From Brevibacillus brevis NBRC 100599 (GTDB lineage Bacteria > Bacillota > Bacilli > Brevibacillales > Brevibacillaceae): a stretch of DNA of 64,000 nt. A program made the position numbers and the translations under genes. Under the pieces are notes generated by a model that made no database searches, was not told the DNA's origin, and worked only from the letters and a program-made list of their open reading frames with translations. Numbering within the stretch: the first letter of the stretch is position 1; every line of letters starts with the position of its first letter. The stretch is taken from NCBI RefSeq assembly GCF_000010165.1, contig NC_012491.1, positions 1,792,001 through 1,856,000 of the forward strand, given 5' to 3'. Positions 6,901-14,557 of the stretch are shown here, in pieces.

Positions 6901-9103
6901 ACTGAAGCTGTTGCTCTTGCGTCTGCAGGTTATGCTTTAGGGATTGAAGTTCTTGGCCTTTTGTCTGAAGCACTTGTTCGATATCAAGAAGTTCCTGCTC
7001 TCGTGAGTTAAGGTCTTGTGTTTGGGAATGCAGCACTAGCTCTTGGGACTGGAGCTGTTGTTCTTTCGTCTCAAGGTTATGCTGTAAGGATTGCAGTTCT
7101 TGGTCTTGTGTCTGAAGCTCTTGTTTGAGAACGTGAAGTTCCTGCTCCCGTGAGTTGAGGTCTTGTGCCTGAGCGTGCATTTCTAGTCCTTGCGCTTGTA
7201 ACGCTTGTTCAAAACCGAGAAGTTCCTGCTGTCGTGCTTGAAGCTCTTGTGTCTGAGAATGTAGCTCTAGCTCCTTAGCCTCGAGCTTTTGCTCAGTAAC
7301 AAGCAGCTCTTGCTCTTTGGTCTGCAGGTTATGTTTTAAGGATTGCAGTTCTTGGTCTTGTGTCTGAAGCTCTTGTTTGAGAACGTGAAGTTCCTGCTGC
7401 CGTGCTTGAAGCTCTTGTGTCTGAGAATGCAGATCCTGCTCCTTAGCCTCGAGCGTTTGCTCAGTAACAAGCAGCTCTTGCTCTTTGGTCTGCAGGTTAT
7501 GTTTTAAAGATTGCAGTTCTTGGTTTTGCCCGTGCAACTCTTGTTCAAAACCGAGAAGTTCCTGCTGCCGTGCTTGAAGCTCTTGTATCTGAGAATGCAG
7601 ATTTTGCTCCTTAGCCTCGAGCTTTTGCTCAGTAACAAGCAGCTCTTGTTCTTTGGTCTGCAGGTTATGTTTTAAGGATTGCAGTTCTTGGTTTTGCCCG
7701 TGCAACTCTTGTTCAAGACTGAGAAGTTCCTGCTGCCGTGCTTGAAGCTCTTGTGTCTGAGAATGCAGCTCCAGCTCCTTAGCCTCGAGCTTTTGCTCAG
7801 TAACAAGCAGCTCTTGTCCTTTGGTCTGCAGGTTATATTGTAAGGATTGCAGTTCTTGGTTTTGCCCGTGCAACTCTTGCTCAAAATCGAGAAGTTCCTG
7901 CTGTCGTGCTTGAAGCTCTTGTGTCTGAGAATGTAGCTCTAGCTCCTTAGCCTCGAGCTTTTGCTCAGTAACAAGCAACTCCTGTTCTTTGGTCTGCAGG
8001 TGATCCGCTTGCGTATGCAGTTCTAACCATTCGGTCTGAAGCTCTTGTTCAAGACCGAGCAGTTTCTGCTCCCGTTTTTGTATGTGTTGCGACTGAGAGT
8101 GTAGATCCTGCTCTTTCGTCTCAAGGCTACTCGATAGGGATTGCAGTTCCTGCCCTTGCCCCCGCAGCTCTTGTTCAAGATCGTGCAGCTCCTGCTCGTG
8201 AGCCTGGAGACTATGCTCAAAGGCGTGGAGGTTTTGCTCGCGCACCTGTAGTTCTTGTTCTCGCATCTGTAGCTCCTGCTCCCGTTGCTCCCAATTTCCG
8301 CTTGCTGCTGTAAGCTGCTGTAGGTTAGAGAGTGTTTGCTCTTCCCGTGCCCGTGCATCCTCCAACTGCTGATTCAATGATTCAATTTTGGATAGTTGCT
8401 CGTGCTGTCTTATCTGCGCACTCTCAAACTCTTCATTTGCATGATCCAAAGCTTGTTTCCATGTAAGTTGTTGCTGCTCCAGATGCGCGATCATGTCTAA
8501 ATGCTGCTGGCGTTCATGCAGGATCTCCTCGATTTGACTCAGCTGCTGCTGATCTTGCTCGTGTAACGCCTTTTGCCAGTGTGCCTCTTTTTGTTCGTAG
8601 CTTTGTACTTGCCGCTGGAGCAAATCAATGTGCTCGCGCAAGTGTGCTTCCTGGGCTTGATGTTTGGACATGATTTCTTCCAGTCGTGGACCTTTTCGTT
8701 GTTCTCTGATCTCGGTTTGCAAGCTCTCGATTGAACGCTTTAGTTTTGCCTCTGTTTCCTGGTGGTCGGTTATGGCATTTTCGCGTTGTTTCAAGAGATG
8801 TTCGTAGTAGTCGAGCTTGCCCTTCATTTCTTGAAGCATGTCTTGTGAATCGTTCAAGCGCTGCTTCCATTCGGCCCCTTTGCTGTCCAAATCGTGGAGG
8901 TTCTGGTTCAGATGTTCAAGCTGCTCTCTATATGCTTCGTTTTTTTGGGATGTTTCCTCGATCAGCTTTTGTAGGTGCCACACTTCTTGCATGAGTTGGT
9001 TTGTTTTTTCTTCGTAGTAGTGTGCTTGTTTTTTTAGCAGGAGGAGCTTCTCATTTTCTCTCTCTTTCGACTTGTTCGCATTGGAGATTCTCCTTTTGTA
9101 CAC
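3923..9103 (-). CDS. Giant heptad-repeat coiled-coil protein (1726 aa)
   Basis: Seen: no signal peptide and no membrane segment. A basic N-terminus (MYKRRISNANKSKE) leads into about 1,600 residues of nearly proline-free, Glu/Gln/Leu-rich helix. Most of it is strict heptads of the type [QE]-E-L-x-x-x-[EQ], with one invariant leucine per heptad and mainly polar residues at the second core position. The middle is built from near-identical blocks of 7 and 8 heptads. A short disordered tail carries four QFxPxx-like repeats and ends NANEFNPFR. The GTG start has GGAGG 8 bases upstream. A continuous helix of this length would span roughly 0.2 micrometre. Upstream is a Cys-rich spore-surface-type gene, so a structural role in the spore coat or another cytosolic filament is plausible but unproven. 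Confidence 0.85.
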   Translation of the reverse strand: MYKRRISNANKSKERENEKLLLLKKQAHYYEEKTNQLMQEVWHLQKLIEETSQKNEAYREQLEHLNQNLHDLDSKGAEWKQRLNDSQDMLQEMKGKLDYYEHLLKQRENAITDHQETEAKLKRSIESLQTEIREQRKGPRLEEIMSKHQAQEAHLREHIDLLQRQVQSYEQKEAHWQKALHEQDQQQLSQIEEILHERQQHLDMIAHLEQQQLTWKQALDHANEEFESAQIRQHEQLSKIESLNQQLEDARAREEQTLSNLQQLTAASGNWEQREQELQMREQELQVREQNLHAFEHSLQAHEQELHDLEQELRGQGQELQSLSSSLETKEQDLHSQSQHIQKREQKLLGLEQELQTEWLELHTQADHLQTKEQELLVTEQKLEAKELELHSQTQELQARQQELLDFEQELHGQNQELQSLQYNLQTKGQELLVTEQKLEAKELELHSQTQELQARQQELLSLEQELHGQNQELQSLKHNLQTKEQELLVTEQKLEAKEQNLHSQIQELQARQQELLGFEQELHGQNQELQSLKHNLQTKEQELLVTEQTLEAKEQDLHSQTQELQARQQELHVLKQELQTQDQELQSLKHNLQTKEQELLVTEQKLEAKELELHSQTQELQARQQELLGFEQALQAQGLEMHAQAQDLNSREQELHVLKQELQTQDQELQSLQHNLETKEQQLQSQELVLHSQTQDLNSREQELLDIEQVLQTKGQELQSLKHNLQTQEQQLQSKEFELHSQTQDLNSREQELLELEQELQTQSQELQSLAQNLQTKEQQLQSKELELHSQTQDLNSREQELLDIEQELQIQGQELQSLAQNLQTKEQQLQSKELELHSQTQDLNSREQELLELEQELQTQNQDLQSLVQNLQTKEQQLQSKELELHSQTQDLNSREQELLEFEQVLQTQDQELQSLKHNLETKEQQLQSKELELHSQTQDLNSREQELQTQGQELQSLKHNLETKEQQLQSEELELQSQAQDLHGREQELLGIEQELQTQSQELQSLAQNLQTKEQQLQSKELELHSQTQGLNSREQELLELEQELQTQNQDLQSLVQNLQTKEQQLQSKELELHSQAQDLHGREQEVLELKQQLQSKELVLHSQTQDLHAQEQKLLELEQELQTHNQELQSLKHNLQTQEQQLQSKELELHSQTQDLNSREQDLLNFEQELQVQGQQLETQADHLQTKEQELLELEQGLKVQGQELLTQTQYLQAREQDLYTLEQELQTRGQELHSQNHNLQTKEQELLAFKQELQARDQEILERTRDLEAREEELNDVEQELQAQGKKLHAHAQALQVQEQELKSHEQGLRDWEQANLSQEQALLTQSQELQVQEQGLQSREQALQLRGEELLSHEQEIHSHEQELLTMKQELNFRDQELHNQEQELHAQANTLHTREQELLTREQELNTLEQALLSLEQEIQAQRQGLQTREQELQVQNQDIYTREQELEAQKQDLRTKEQELEATRHEMLQKAIDLEQSWTIKHEETSQQLTEALLELETARLTKNQLVADYKKLAELHSLHEQELQQSIQQRDEEIQQTQNTVKSLQSELKEAQQQLTDAQDRIKAFQQQAKETDEKLANVSLQKNKWNEVLEKTTQKYDSLLTEKEKTIEQLTSQEQVLKKTITGLKNMVKEHQNNEEKYKQIIKEFTQKEARSNKAFSQLQQNVQFQPNTQFQPSAQFHSNTQFMPSSDPSTQQLSSTPVKMQMPYPKNANEFNPFR
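6403..7221 (-). repeat. 147-bp tandem array inside the coiled-coil gene
   Basis: The marker GTTC(C/T)TG(C/T)T followed by a GTGAGTT element recurs at 6403, 6550, 6697, 6844, 6991 and 7138, exactly 147 bp apart (49 codons, seven heptads). Copies differ by scattered substitutions only. More diverged, irregular copies extend toward 5590. Confidence 0.9.
7222..8010 (-). repeat. 168-bp tandem array inside the coiled-coil gene
   Basis: The marker GTTCCTGCTG(C/T)CGTGCTTG occurs at 7222, 7390, 7558, 7726 and 7894, exactly 168 bp apart (56 codons, eight heptads; protein block contains QELLVTEQ and LEAKE). Near-identity over most of each unit points to recent unequal crossing-over or slippage. Confidence 0.9.
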
Positions 9104-9197
9104 AGTGTTGTCCTCCTTTTACCGTCTGGCTTTCCCATATAGACATATGTACGGGGTGGGAATTGGTGCCTGTATTGTAGTGACGGTTCCTCTATAG

Positions 9198-9230
9198 AAA
9201 AAACGGGAGAAGTGTTGGTCTTCTCCCGCC
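9198..9230 (-). terminator. Terminator of the Cys-rich protein gene
   Basis: CGGGAGAAG at 9204-9212 pairs with CTTCTCCCG at 9220-9228; read leftward it is followed by a run of six T. It separates the Cys-rich gene from the coiled-coil gene, which must therefore have its own promoter in 9104-9197. Confidence 0.85.
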
Positions 9231-9254
9231 TGATTGGAAACGAATATTTTTTTC

Positions 9255-10457
9255 TTATGGAGTGGTAATGACAATATCCCCAAACGTGATGCAATCGGCA
9301 ACCAGTAATTGTTCGTCCGGAACGACTGTAATGGTGGCGCTGAAGACGAGAACACCAGAAGAGTCGGTGAGTGTGAGAATGATAACGTCTGGCAGGCCGA
9401 GTCCTGTTTCGGCGAGTGTCAGAGAGTAGGTCAGGGTTTCTTGTGCGCCTGTTGCTGTGAATGTCCGTACACCAGTACCTGTTACGACCAGACCTGTCAC
9501 AATTGGCAGGATAGGCAGTACGGTAATGCATGTCGGAGAGCTGATAGTCGTTGGAGAGAAGCTGAAGCTTTGATCGCCAAGGACATCAGGCAGGAGAGCA
9601 TCAAAGAAGTTAAAGGTAAACGAGCTGCTGGATGGATCGCAGCTTGGGCAGATATCTGCGATGAGTTGGATCGTACCGACGGCAACGGCGAGTGGGATAC
9701 CAATAGAAATGGAGACGTTTGGTACCAACGCGTTGACGGACGCCTGGCAATCGCAGTTGCGTACTGGGAAGATTGGTGGGCATTGTGGCGGGAATGTAAT
9801 CGGCGGGCAACGGAAAGATGGCGTTGGCGATGGAATTGGAATGCTGTTTGGACGTGGAGAGCAGAATTTCGCCAATACTTCCAGTTTGACTTCTGCTTCT
9901 ACTTGGATTTCTACGCAGACAATGACGTCGAGTTGAACCATGCCTCCGAGGAGAACAGTACCGGTCGGTGAGCACTCGAAAGCACTGATTCGGCACAAGA
10001 TATTGTCCTCGTCAAGCGGTTCAGGCAAGCAGAGAACGACTTCCTGATCGAATTGCACTGTTGTTGTGAATTCGCAGAGAGGTGTTCCGTCTGCGAAAAC
10101 GCGAACGAGCACAGTGGCTCCGAACACAAAGCGAACGACTCCGACCCGAACAGTGGTCCCATTGACTGTAATGTTCTCGCGGCGAATACTGACGACTCTG
10201 CAAGTAGGACCAGGAGAAACTGGCTCAACGCAGGAGAGCGTGATATCTTGCCCAGCACGAATGGCAGCGTCTACCAGAGCTTGACAATCGTCGGGAAGGG
10301 CAATCTTGTTTCGGTAGCTGTTCGCTAATACTACCCAGTCATACACCTTATTGACGCGAATGCACTCTTCCTGCAGGTTGTTCGATATAGGAGGAGTTGC
10401 TGTAGGCGTCGGTGTAGGGAGCTGGCGACCCATAATGGGCTTCACGTGATGTTTCAC
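9255..10457 (-). CDS. Cys-rich, beta-rich putative spore-surface protein
   Basis: 400 residues without a signal peptide. The N-terminus has a Pro/Thr run (LPTPTPTATPP), then CIRVNKVYDWVV, a motif I associate with Firmicute spore proteins of the DUF3794 (SPOCS) type. The body is hydrophobic beta-strand sequence with about 17 cysteines, a second Pro-rich hinge (NSIPIPSPTPSF then RCPP, QCPP) and a C-terminal Ig-like part. The GTG start has AAGGAAGG 9 bases upstream. Disulphide-rich, signal-less proteins of this kind are typical of coat or exosporium layers assembled from the mother cell. Sporulation-type promoter and GerE-like boxes upstream agree. The Thr/Ser/Pro stretches are possible O-glycosylation sites, notable beside a GalNAc-transferase-like gene. 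Function is inferred from context. Confidence 0.7.
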   Translation of the reverse strand: MKHHVKPIMGRQLPTPTPTATPPISNNLQEECIRVNKVYDWVVLANSYRNKIALPDDCQALVDAAIRAGQDITLSCVEPVSPGPTCRVVSIRRENITVNGTTVRVGVVRFVFGATVLVRVFADGTPLCEFTTTVQFDQEVVLCLPEPLDEDNILCRISAFECSPTGTVLLGGMVQLDVIVCVEIQVEAEVKLEVLAKFCSPRPNSIPIPSPTPSFRCPPITFPPQCPPIFPVRNCDCQASVNALVPNVSISIGIPLAVAVGTIQLIADICPSCDPSSSSFTFNFFDALLPDVLGDQSFSFSPTTISSPTCITVLPILPIVTGLVVTGTGVRTFTATGAQETLTYSLTLAETGLGLPDVIILTLTDSSGVLVFSATITVVPDEQLLVADCITFGDIVITTP

Positions 10458-10500
10458 CGTAAGAATCCTTCCTTTCCTAGGGAGTTTGCTTTGCAGTTAC

Positions 10501-10555
10501 ATACTATGTGGGCAACGGGAGTTTGGCATGTTGAGCATGCGCCTATTTTTTAGGT
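10501..10555 (-). promoter_or_regulatory. Candidate sigma-K/E -10 and GerE-like boxes
   Basis: On the minus strand CATAGTAT (10501-10508) fits the sporulation -10 pattern CATA-N3-T. Upstream, GCCTA at 10541-10545 and TAGGT at 10551-10555 form an inverted pair matching the GerE core TRGGY. No good -35 is visible, so this is a suggestion only. Confidence 0.3.
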
Positions 10556-10565
10556 CACTATTTTG

Positions 10566-11450
10566 TTAGAAAGGAATTTGGAATTTTTGGAAGAACCAAT
10601 TGTCGTCGAATTTTCTTTGGGAAGTGTATCGAACACGCTGAGCAGCAGCTCCGCAAGTCAGCACATCATCCGCAATTTCACTCGCATTTGCGTAGAGCAC
10701 AAGTTTTTTCGCAGCCTCAATCCGCCGCTCGTTAAAATGGCTGTACGCCATTCGAAGCATATTGTAATAAATGTGCTCATGTGCAACTGTGTAAGGGTGA
10801 ACTTGCCTAAACAAATGCAAGATTTTTACGGATGGCTGGACCATACACGTATACCCAAAGAGCCACATCTTAATGGAAAATTCGATATCTTCAAATCCCC
10901 AAATGCGAAAACCACGGTCAAAACCCCCGACCTTCATAAAAGCTTCACGGGTGACCAGGAAGCAACCCCCTGGCAATATCGCAACCGGTGAAGGGCCTGT
11001 TGGCTTTGGATACCAGGTGATTTCGAGCTTCTGATTCAGATTTTGCCCATATCCGATTTTATGTGGCTCTGTCATGGAAGCGATTCCGGGAGCAACGCCA
11101 TCTGCTTTCTTTGTCAGAATGAGCTCCATCATGCGATCGATCCAAAAGTTTTCAAAAGACAGATGGGCATCGCAAAAAATAAAGTAGTTGCCACGGGCAT
11201 GATTCACACCTAAGTTTCGTGCTGCTGCAGCACCAATGCCTTCTGTCGTGATTAATTTTATTTTTTCATTCTGCCCTTGGCCTTGTAAAAAGTGACAACC
11301 GTTATCAGTTGAGGCATCATCGACTACGATCACTTCATACGGAAACGTGGTTCTTGTATTCAAAAGGGAAGTGATGGTAGAACGCACATTGTCCCCCTCA
11401 TTTTTGACAGGAATGATAATGGAGATTAGGGGCATTTGTGAGGTGGGCAT
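10566..11450 (-). CDS. Glycosyltransferase resembling polypeptide GalNAc-transferases (GT27/GT2)
   Basis: 294 residues from ATG 11450, chosen because AAAGGAG lies 7 bases upstream; an upstream in-frame extension lacks a site. The GT-A fold begins ISIIIPVKNEG, with VIVVDDASTDNG and GAAAARNLGVNHARG. Unusually the metal motif is D-A-H (FIFCDAHLSFENFW), as in eukaryotic polypeptide GalNAc-transferases, rather than DXD. The acceptor half has GGCFLVTREAF, then WGFEDIEFSIKMW and ILHLFRQVHPY, closely matching the W-G-G-E-N-x-E-x-S-x-x-x-W and H-x-F-R-x-x-x-P-Y signatures of that family. No membrane segment, so it acts in the cytosol. It may initiate O-glycosylation of a protein such as the Cys-rich neighbour; donor and acceptor are unknown. 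Confidence 0.82.
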   Translation of the reverse strand: MPTSQMPLISIIIPVKNEGDNVRSTITSLLNTRTTFPYEVIVVDDASTDNGCHFLQGQGQNEKIKLITTEGIGAAAARNLGVNHARGNYFIFCDAHLSFENFWIDRMMELILTKKADGVAPGIASMTEPHKIGYGQNLNQKLEITWYPKPTGPSPVAILPGGCFLVTREAFMKVGGFDRGFRIWGFEDIEFSIKMWLFGYTCMVQPSVKILHLFRQVHPYTVAHEHIYYNMLRMAYSHFNERRIEAAKKLVLYANASEIADDVLTCGAAAQRVRYTSQRKFDDNWFFQKFQIPF

Positions 11451-11586
11451 ATGACCACTCCTTTCTGTAGCATCGTATGCGCAAAGCGTTTCTTCGGAAC
11501 AGTCATCGCCAAAAATGTTCACTTTGGACACTGGGCATTCATACAATATCGCGGACTGACGGAAAGTTTCGTGAGGAGAGATGGGA

Positions 11587-12948
11587 ATGGATGTTGAGGT
11601 ATATTACAGTGGTCAACGTGGCGGGACCATGCCGTACGCGGCTCTGCCAGCGTTTCGTTTATTTTGCAAGCAAAATGGCTTTCAATTGAAGTGGGATTCG
11701 ACGAATAAAAGAGTTGACCTGGATTCGGGGTTGAAAGGAAAAGTTTGCGTTCTCTTTACAGGCATATCTTCAGGAGGAGGAACTGCCTATGAGTGGGAGG
11801 TATTGGCGAACGTACAAAAATTTCTTTCTGATAGCGGGATGGAAGTTGTCATAAGCCAAAACAATCCGTCTCTGGCGAAAAATACGGATGTCGCTATACG
11901 TTTCAGCTTGAAGGAAATGAGAGTTCTGGAAAAGCCAAGACTGATTTTCTTTCAGTCGGAGGATGAAAAGCGGCAAGACCTGGTTAAGTGTTTGCGTGCA
12001 GAATTGCAGCAGTCAGGAATCCCGTGTCACTACAAAGTAACCAAAAACCAAAAGCAACCATCGATCGTTCACATCCAGTTGCAGTTGCCGCTTTTTACGG
12101 AAGTGAGCAAGCGTAAACTCTATGCGGAAAAAATTGCGCTACATTTAGCGTCAGGGGTTTTGGAGTATTTCCAAAATGGATTGCACATTCAACCAATGGC
12201 GTTTTTACCACCCACTATTTTAAAGCTGTTTTATTCCACCATGCTCATTACCCCTGACAACGAAAGTCAGCAGGGAGCAGATGAAAAGCCATGGGCAGAG
12301 GAACAAAGCACGATTCAGGAAAGTAACCAGTCGAGTGCTGAGGACAGTGACTCAAATATAGAAGGAAACAGTGAATCAGACAGTGAACGGGAAGAGCTGA
12401 TGATCTTGGCAGAAGAAGAACTGCTGGATCAAGTAGTGACCATTCACCCGGTCGAAGAAGTGCCAGAACAGGTTGAAACGCGTACAGCGGCAGAAGTGTA
12501 TTTTGATTACACGTTGATTCACTCAGAATCAGCTGAGAAGCCGTACCTGTTGATTGGGACGCTTCAGGTGAAAAATACGGGGAACGTTGAACTGAAAAAT
12601 CCAATCGTTTGCCTGCGTGTTTCACCTGTCGATTCGATCAAAATGGGAGGCCAGGTATTGCCGCCGAAGCTCGTGGAGACGATGGCCGTGCAAGGTACAT
12701 CGGGCTTAAAAGGATGGAGATACTTGGAAGACGATTGGTTTGCCCAAGCGATGGAGAGAGGGGAATATTGGATAGCGCCGATCCAGCCTGTAACCATTGC
12801 ACCGGAATCGACGGAATCCTTCCAGAATTTCCAGATTTCGTTTTTGAAACAAGAAGCGGGGAAGGGAATCGTCGTCGAGGGTGTCGTGCTGTGCAACGAT
12901 CAGACCGTACACTTTTCCGCCAATAACCGGATCGCCGTGTCGTTCTAA
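11587..12948 (+). CDS. Hypothetical two-domain protein, possibly a degenerate amidase
   Basis: 453 residues from ATG 11587, 8 bases after AGGAG; ATG 11581 is too close to that site. No signal peptide. Residues 1-50 resemble a small copper-amine-oxidase-N-like fold (LPAFRLFCKQNGF, KWDSTNKRVDL). Residues ~55-210 have an alternating layout that recalls Amidase_3 (VCVLFTG, VLANVQKFLSDSGMEVVIS, AEKIALHLASGVLEYF), but the zinc ligands are not evident, so catalysis is doubtful. An acidic Ser/Glu linker (~225-275) leads to a C-terminal beta domain (YLLIGTLQVKNTGNVELKNP, then WIAPIQPVTIAP) resembling a CARDB/Ig fold. It diverges from the GalNAc-transferase-like gene. Role unknown; a spore or wall scaffold is one guess. 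Confidence 0.7.
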   Translation: MDVEVYYSGQRGGTMPYAALPAFRLFCKQNGFQLKWDSTNKRVDLDSGLKGKVCVLFTGISSGGGTAYEWEVLANVQKFLSDSGMEVVISQNNPSLAKNTDVAIRFSLKEMRVLEKPRLIFFQSEDEKRQDLVKCLRAELQQSGIPCHYKVTKNQKQPSIVHIQLQLPLFTEVSKRKLYAEKIALHLASGVLEYFQNGLHIQPMAFLPPTILKLFYSTMLITPDNESQQGADEKPWAEEQSTIQESNQSSAEDSDSNIEGNSESDSEREELMILAEEELLDQVVTIHPVEEVPEQVETRTAAEVYFDYTLIHSESAEKPYLLIGTLQVKNTGNVELKNPIVCLRVSPVDSIKMGGQVLPPKLVETMAVQGTSGLKGWRYLEDDWFAQAMERGEYWIAPIQPVTIAPESTESFQNFQISFLKQEAGKGIVVEGVVLCNDQTVHFSANNRIAVSF

Positions 12949-12956
12949 TCGAGAAG

Positions 12957-12990
12957 AAAAGCCACCATTTCAGAAGAAATGATGGCTTTT
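12957..12990. terminator. Bidirectional terminator
   Basis: AAAAGCCACCATTTC pairs (one mismatch) with GAAATGATGGCTTTT across a 4-base loop, with A- and T-runs on the two sides. It serves the convergent genes ending at 12948 and 13004. Confidence 0.85.
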
Positions 12991-13003
12991 CCGTTCCGCG
13001 CCT

Positions 13004-14110
13004 TTATTTTTTCAAGAACATTTGTACGAACGTTTTCCCGTACGGACCGCCATTTACAACAGCAATGGCAACGTAGTCGTATGTTGGACTCATGATATTA
13101 GCTTTGTGCCCAGAGGAATTCATGAACATTTGATGAGCGCTGCTTACAGAATTGTTTTGGGCAATATTTTCGGCAGCAGCCAAATAGCGAATACCAAAAG
13201 TGTCCATCATTTGAAACGGTGAGCCGTAAGTGGGAGAGGTGTGGCTAAAGTAGCCTTTGTTTACCATCTCTTGAGCTTTTACACGTGCAACGTTCTCCAA
13301 CTGCATGTCCACTTGATAGGGTGCGAGTCCGCGGCTGGTGCGCTCTTGATTCACGAGCTGAACCATTTCTTTTTCCTCAGCCGTCAAACCAGCGGGTAGA
13401 GGAACTTGCGCGCCAGCACCAGGGTTTTGCGGCTGCTCAGGCTTGCTAGGTGTTACGGGAGTCGTTGGATTTGTTGGAGTGGATGGCTTCGTATCTGGTT
13501 TGGGCTGCACGGGATTGTTCTTGTATTGCGTTTGAATGGCTGTATAAGTTTTGGTATCGGCTTCACCAGTCAAGGTTTGTTTATTGCGCGACTGGAACAG
13601 CATGACGGCAAAACGTGTAGATTCATCGAATTGTCCCGATGCTGTTACTTTGTAACCGAGGCCAGCGAGCATCGTTTGCAATTCCTTCACGCGTTCACCG
13701 CTAGCACCCAATTTTAGCGTAGCGTAATCATTGGACTCAGCCGGAGTGCTAGGCTTGGACGGTGTGCTTGGCTGTGCTGGTTGTGTTGGCTGCACTTGCT
13801 TGCGAGCTTGGTACACGCTCGTCAGTTTATCGTAGGTGGTTTTGTTTACAATTCCGGTTTGCGGCAGCTTGTATTTTTTCTGAAAAGCTTTGACGTTATA
13901 AACTGTGTAGCTATTGTATGTCTTGTCCACTACCAGCTTGTAGTCGTAATGGAGTGCATCGAGCATCTTTTCCACTTCAAGCACGCGCGAGTTCTTCATC
14001 CCTTTTTTCAAAGAGGTAAAGCTTGTTTTCGCAAATGCAGGTTGTCCGATCATGGTTACGAGGACGGACAGGGAAAGGATGGTTGCCATTTTCTTTATGT
14101 TGCGATTCAT
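13004..14110 (-). CDS. Secreted CAP-domain protein with two peptidoglycan-binding domains
   Basis: 368 residues from ATG 14110. A signal peptide (MNRNIKKMATILSLSV... ending GQPAFA) is followed by a PG_binding_1 domain (~32-100; VLEVEKMLDALHYDYK, VKAFQKKYKLPQTGIVNKTTYDKL), a Pro/Thr/Ser linker, a second PG_binding_1 domain (~130-190; GERVKELQTMLAGLGYK), another Pro-rich linker and a C-terminal CAP/SCP domain (~245-367; MVQLVNQERTSRGLAPY, GYFSHTSPTYG, AAENIAQ, SSGHKANIM). It resembles B. subtilis YkwD-type proteins. It should bind cell-wall or cortex peptidoglycan outside the membrane; what the CAP domain does there is not established. It is transcribed alone. Confidence 0.9.
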   Translation of the reverse strand: MNRNIKKMATILSLSVLVTMIGQPAFAKTSFTSLKKGMKNSRVLEVEKMLDALHYDYKLVVDKTYNSYTVYNVKAFQKKYKLPQTGIVNKTTYDKLTSVYQARKQVQPTQPAQPSTPSKPSTPAESNDYATLKLGASGERVKELQTMLAGLGYKVTASGQFDESTRFAVMLFQSRNKQTLTGEADTKTYTAIQTQYKNNPVQPKPDTKPSTPTNPTTPVTPSKPEQPQNPGAGAQVPLPAGLTAEEKEMVQLVNQERTSRGLAPYQVDMQLENVARVKAQEMVNKGYFSHTSPTYGSPFQMMDTFGIRYLAAAENIAQNNSVSSAHQMFMNSSGHKANIMSPTYDYVAIAVVNGGPYGKTFVQMFLKK

Positions 14111-14205
14111 CTCATCACGCCTTTCTCTGTTTTGTCGCACCACAATGGTACTAAATGTGGAACAAATGAGAAAAGCACAAAATATTGGAAAGAGGTGGAG
14201 GTGGA

Positions 14206-14553
14206 ATGTTTGACCTCTCTTGGATCGACCTAATCATTCTCGTGCTGGCAAGCTTTCGTCTCACGCATTTGATTGTTTTTGATGAGATCACGTCTTTTTT
14301 GCGAAACCCATTTTACCAGGTGTTCTATGTACCCGACGAGTCGGGGCAAATGGTTCGGGACTTTCAATTTAAAGGCGGAAGGGTGCGCCAATGGATAGGC
14401 AGATTGTTGAGCTGCCATTGGTGCGTGGGAATTTGGGTGGGGGCCTTGATCGTGGGGTTGTATATGTATGTGCCAGCCGCCTATCCGTTGCTGCTCCTGC
14501 TTGCCATAGCCGGAGCGGCGGCTGTCATTGAAACGAAGCTATATACGAGTTGA
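14206..14553 (+). CDS. DUF1360 membrane protein (YjcA/YngL-like)
   Basis: 115 residues from ATG 14206, which follows AGAGG/GGAGG; an upstream TTG has no site. The N-terminal hydrophobic segment (WIDLIILVLASFRLTHLIVFDEI) carries the DUF1360 hallmark RLTHL, followed by FLRNPFY and the conserved CHWCVGIWVG motif leading into a second membrane stretch to the C-terminus. Known of the family: small Firmicute membrane proteins, some made in sporulation; no biochemical activity that I can name. It diverges from the CAP-domain gene and converges with a glycosyltransferase with 4 bases between stops. No terminator is seen. Confidence 0.82.
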   Translation: MFDLSWIDLIILVLASFRLTHLIVFDEITSFLRNPFYQVFYVPDESGQMVRDFQFKGGRVRQWIGRLLSCHWCVGIWVGALIVGLYMYVPAAYPLLLLLAIAGAAAVIETKLYTS

Positions 14554-14557
14554 ATGG

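Noticed and set aside
6403-8010. Regularly spaced repeats that might suggest a CRISPR array
   Set aside because: Period is 147 or 168 bp, units are contiguous, in phase with codons and nearly identical throughout; no unique spacers and no cas genes.
5797-8358. Open Lys/Ser-rich frames on the minus strand inside the coiled-coil gene
   Set aside because: They are out-of-frame readings of the same heptad-encoding repeats, with no ribosome binding sites; the main frame is uninterrupted.
9309-9971. A 220-codon open frame on the plus strand opposite the Cys-rich gene
   Set aside because: Composition is implausible (many Trp, Arg, Cys), there is no good start signal, and the opposite frame has a strong start, terminator and sensible protein.
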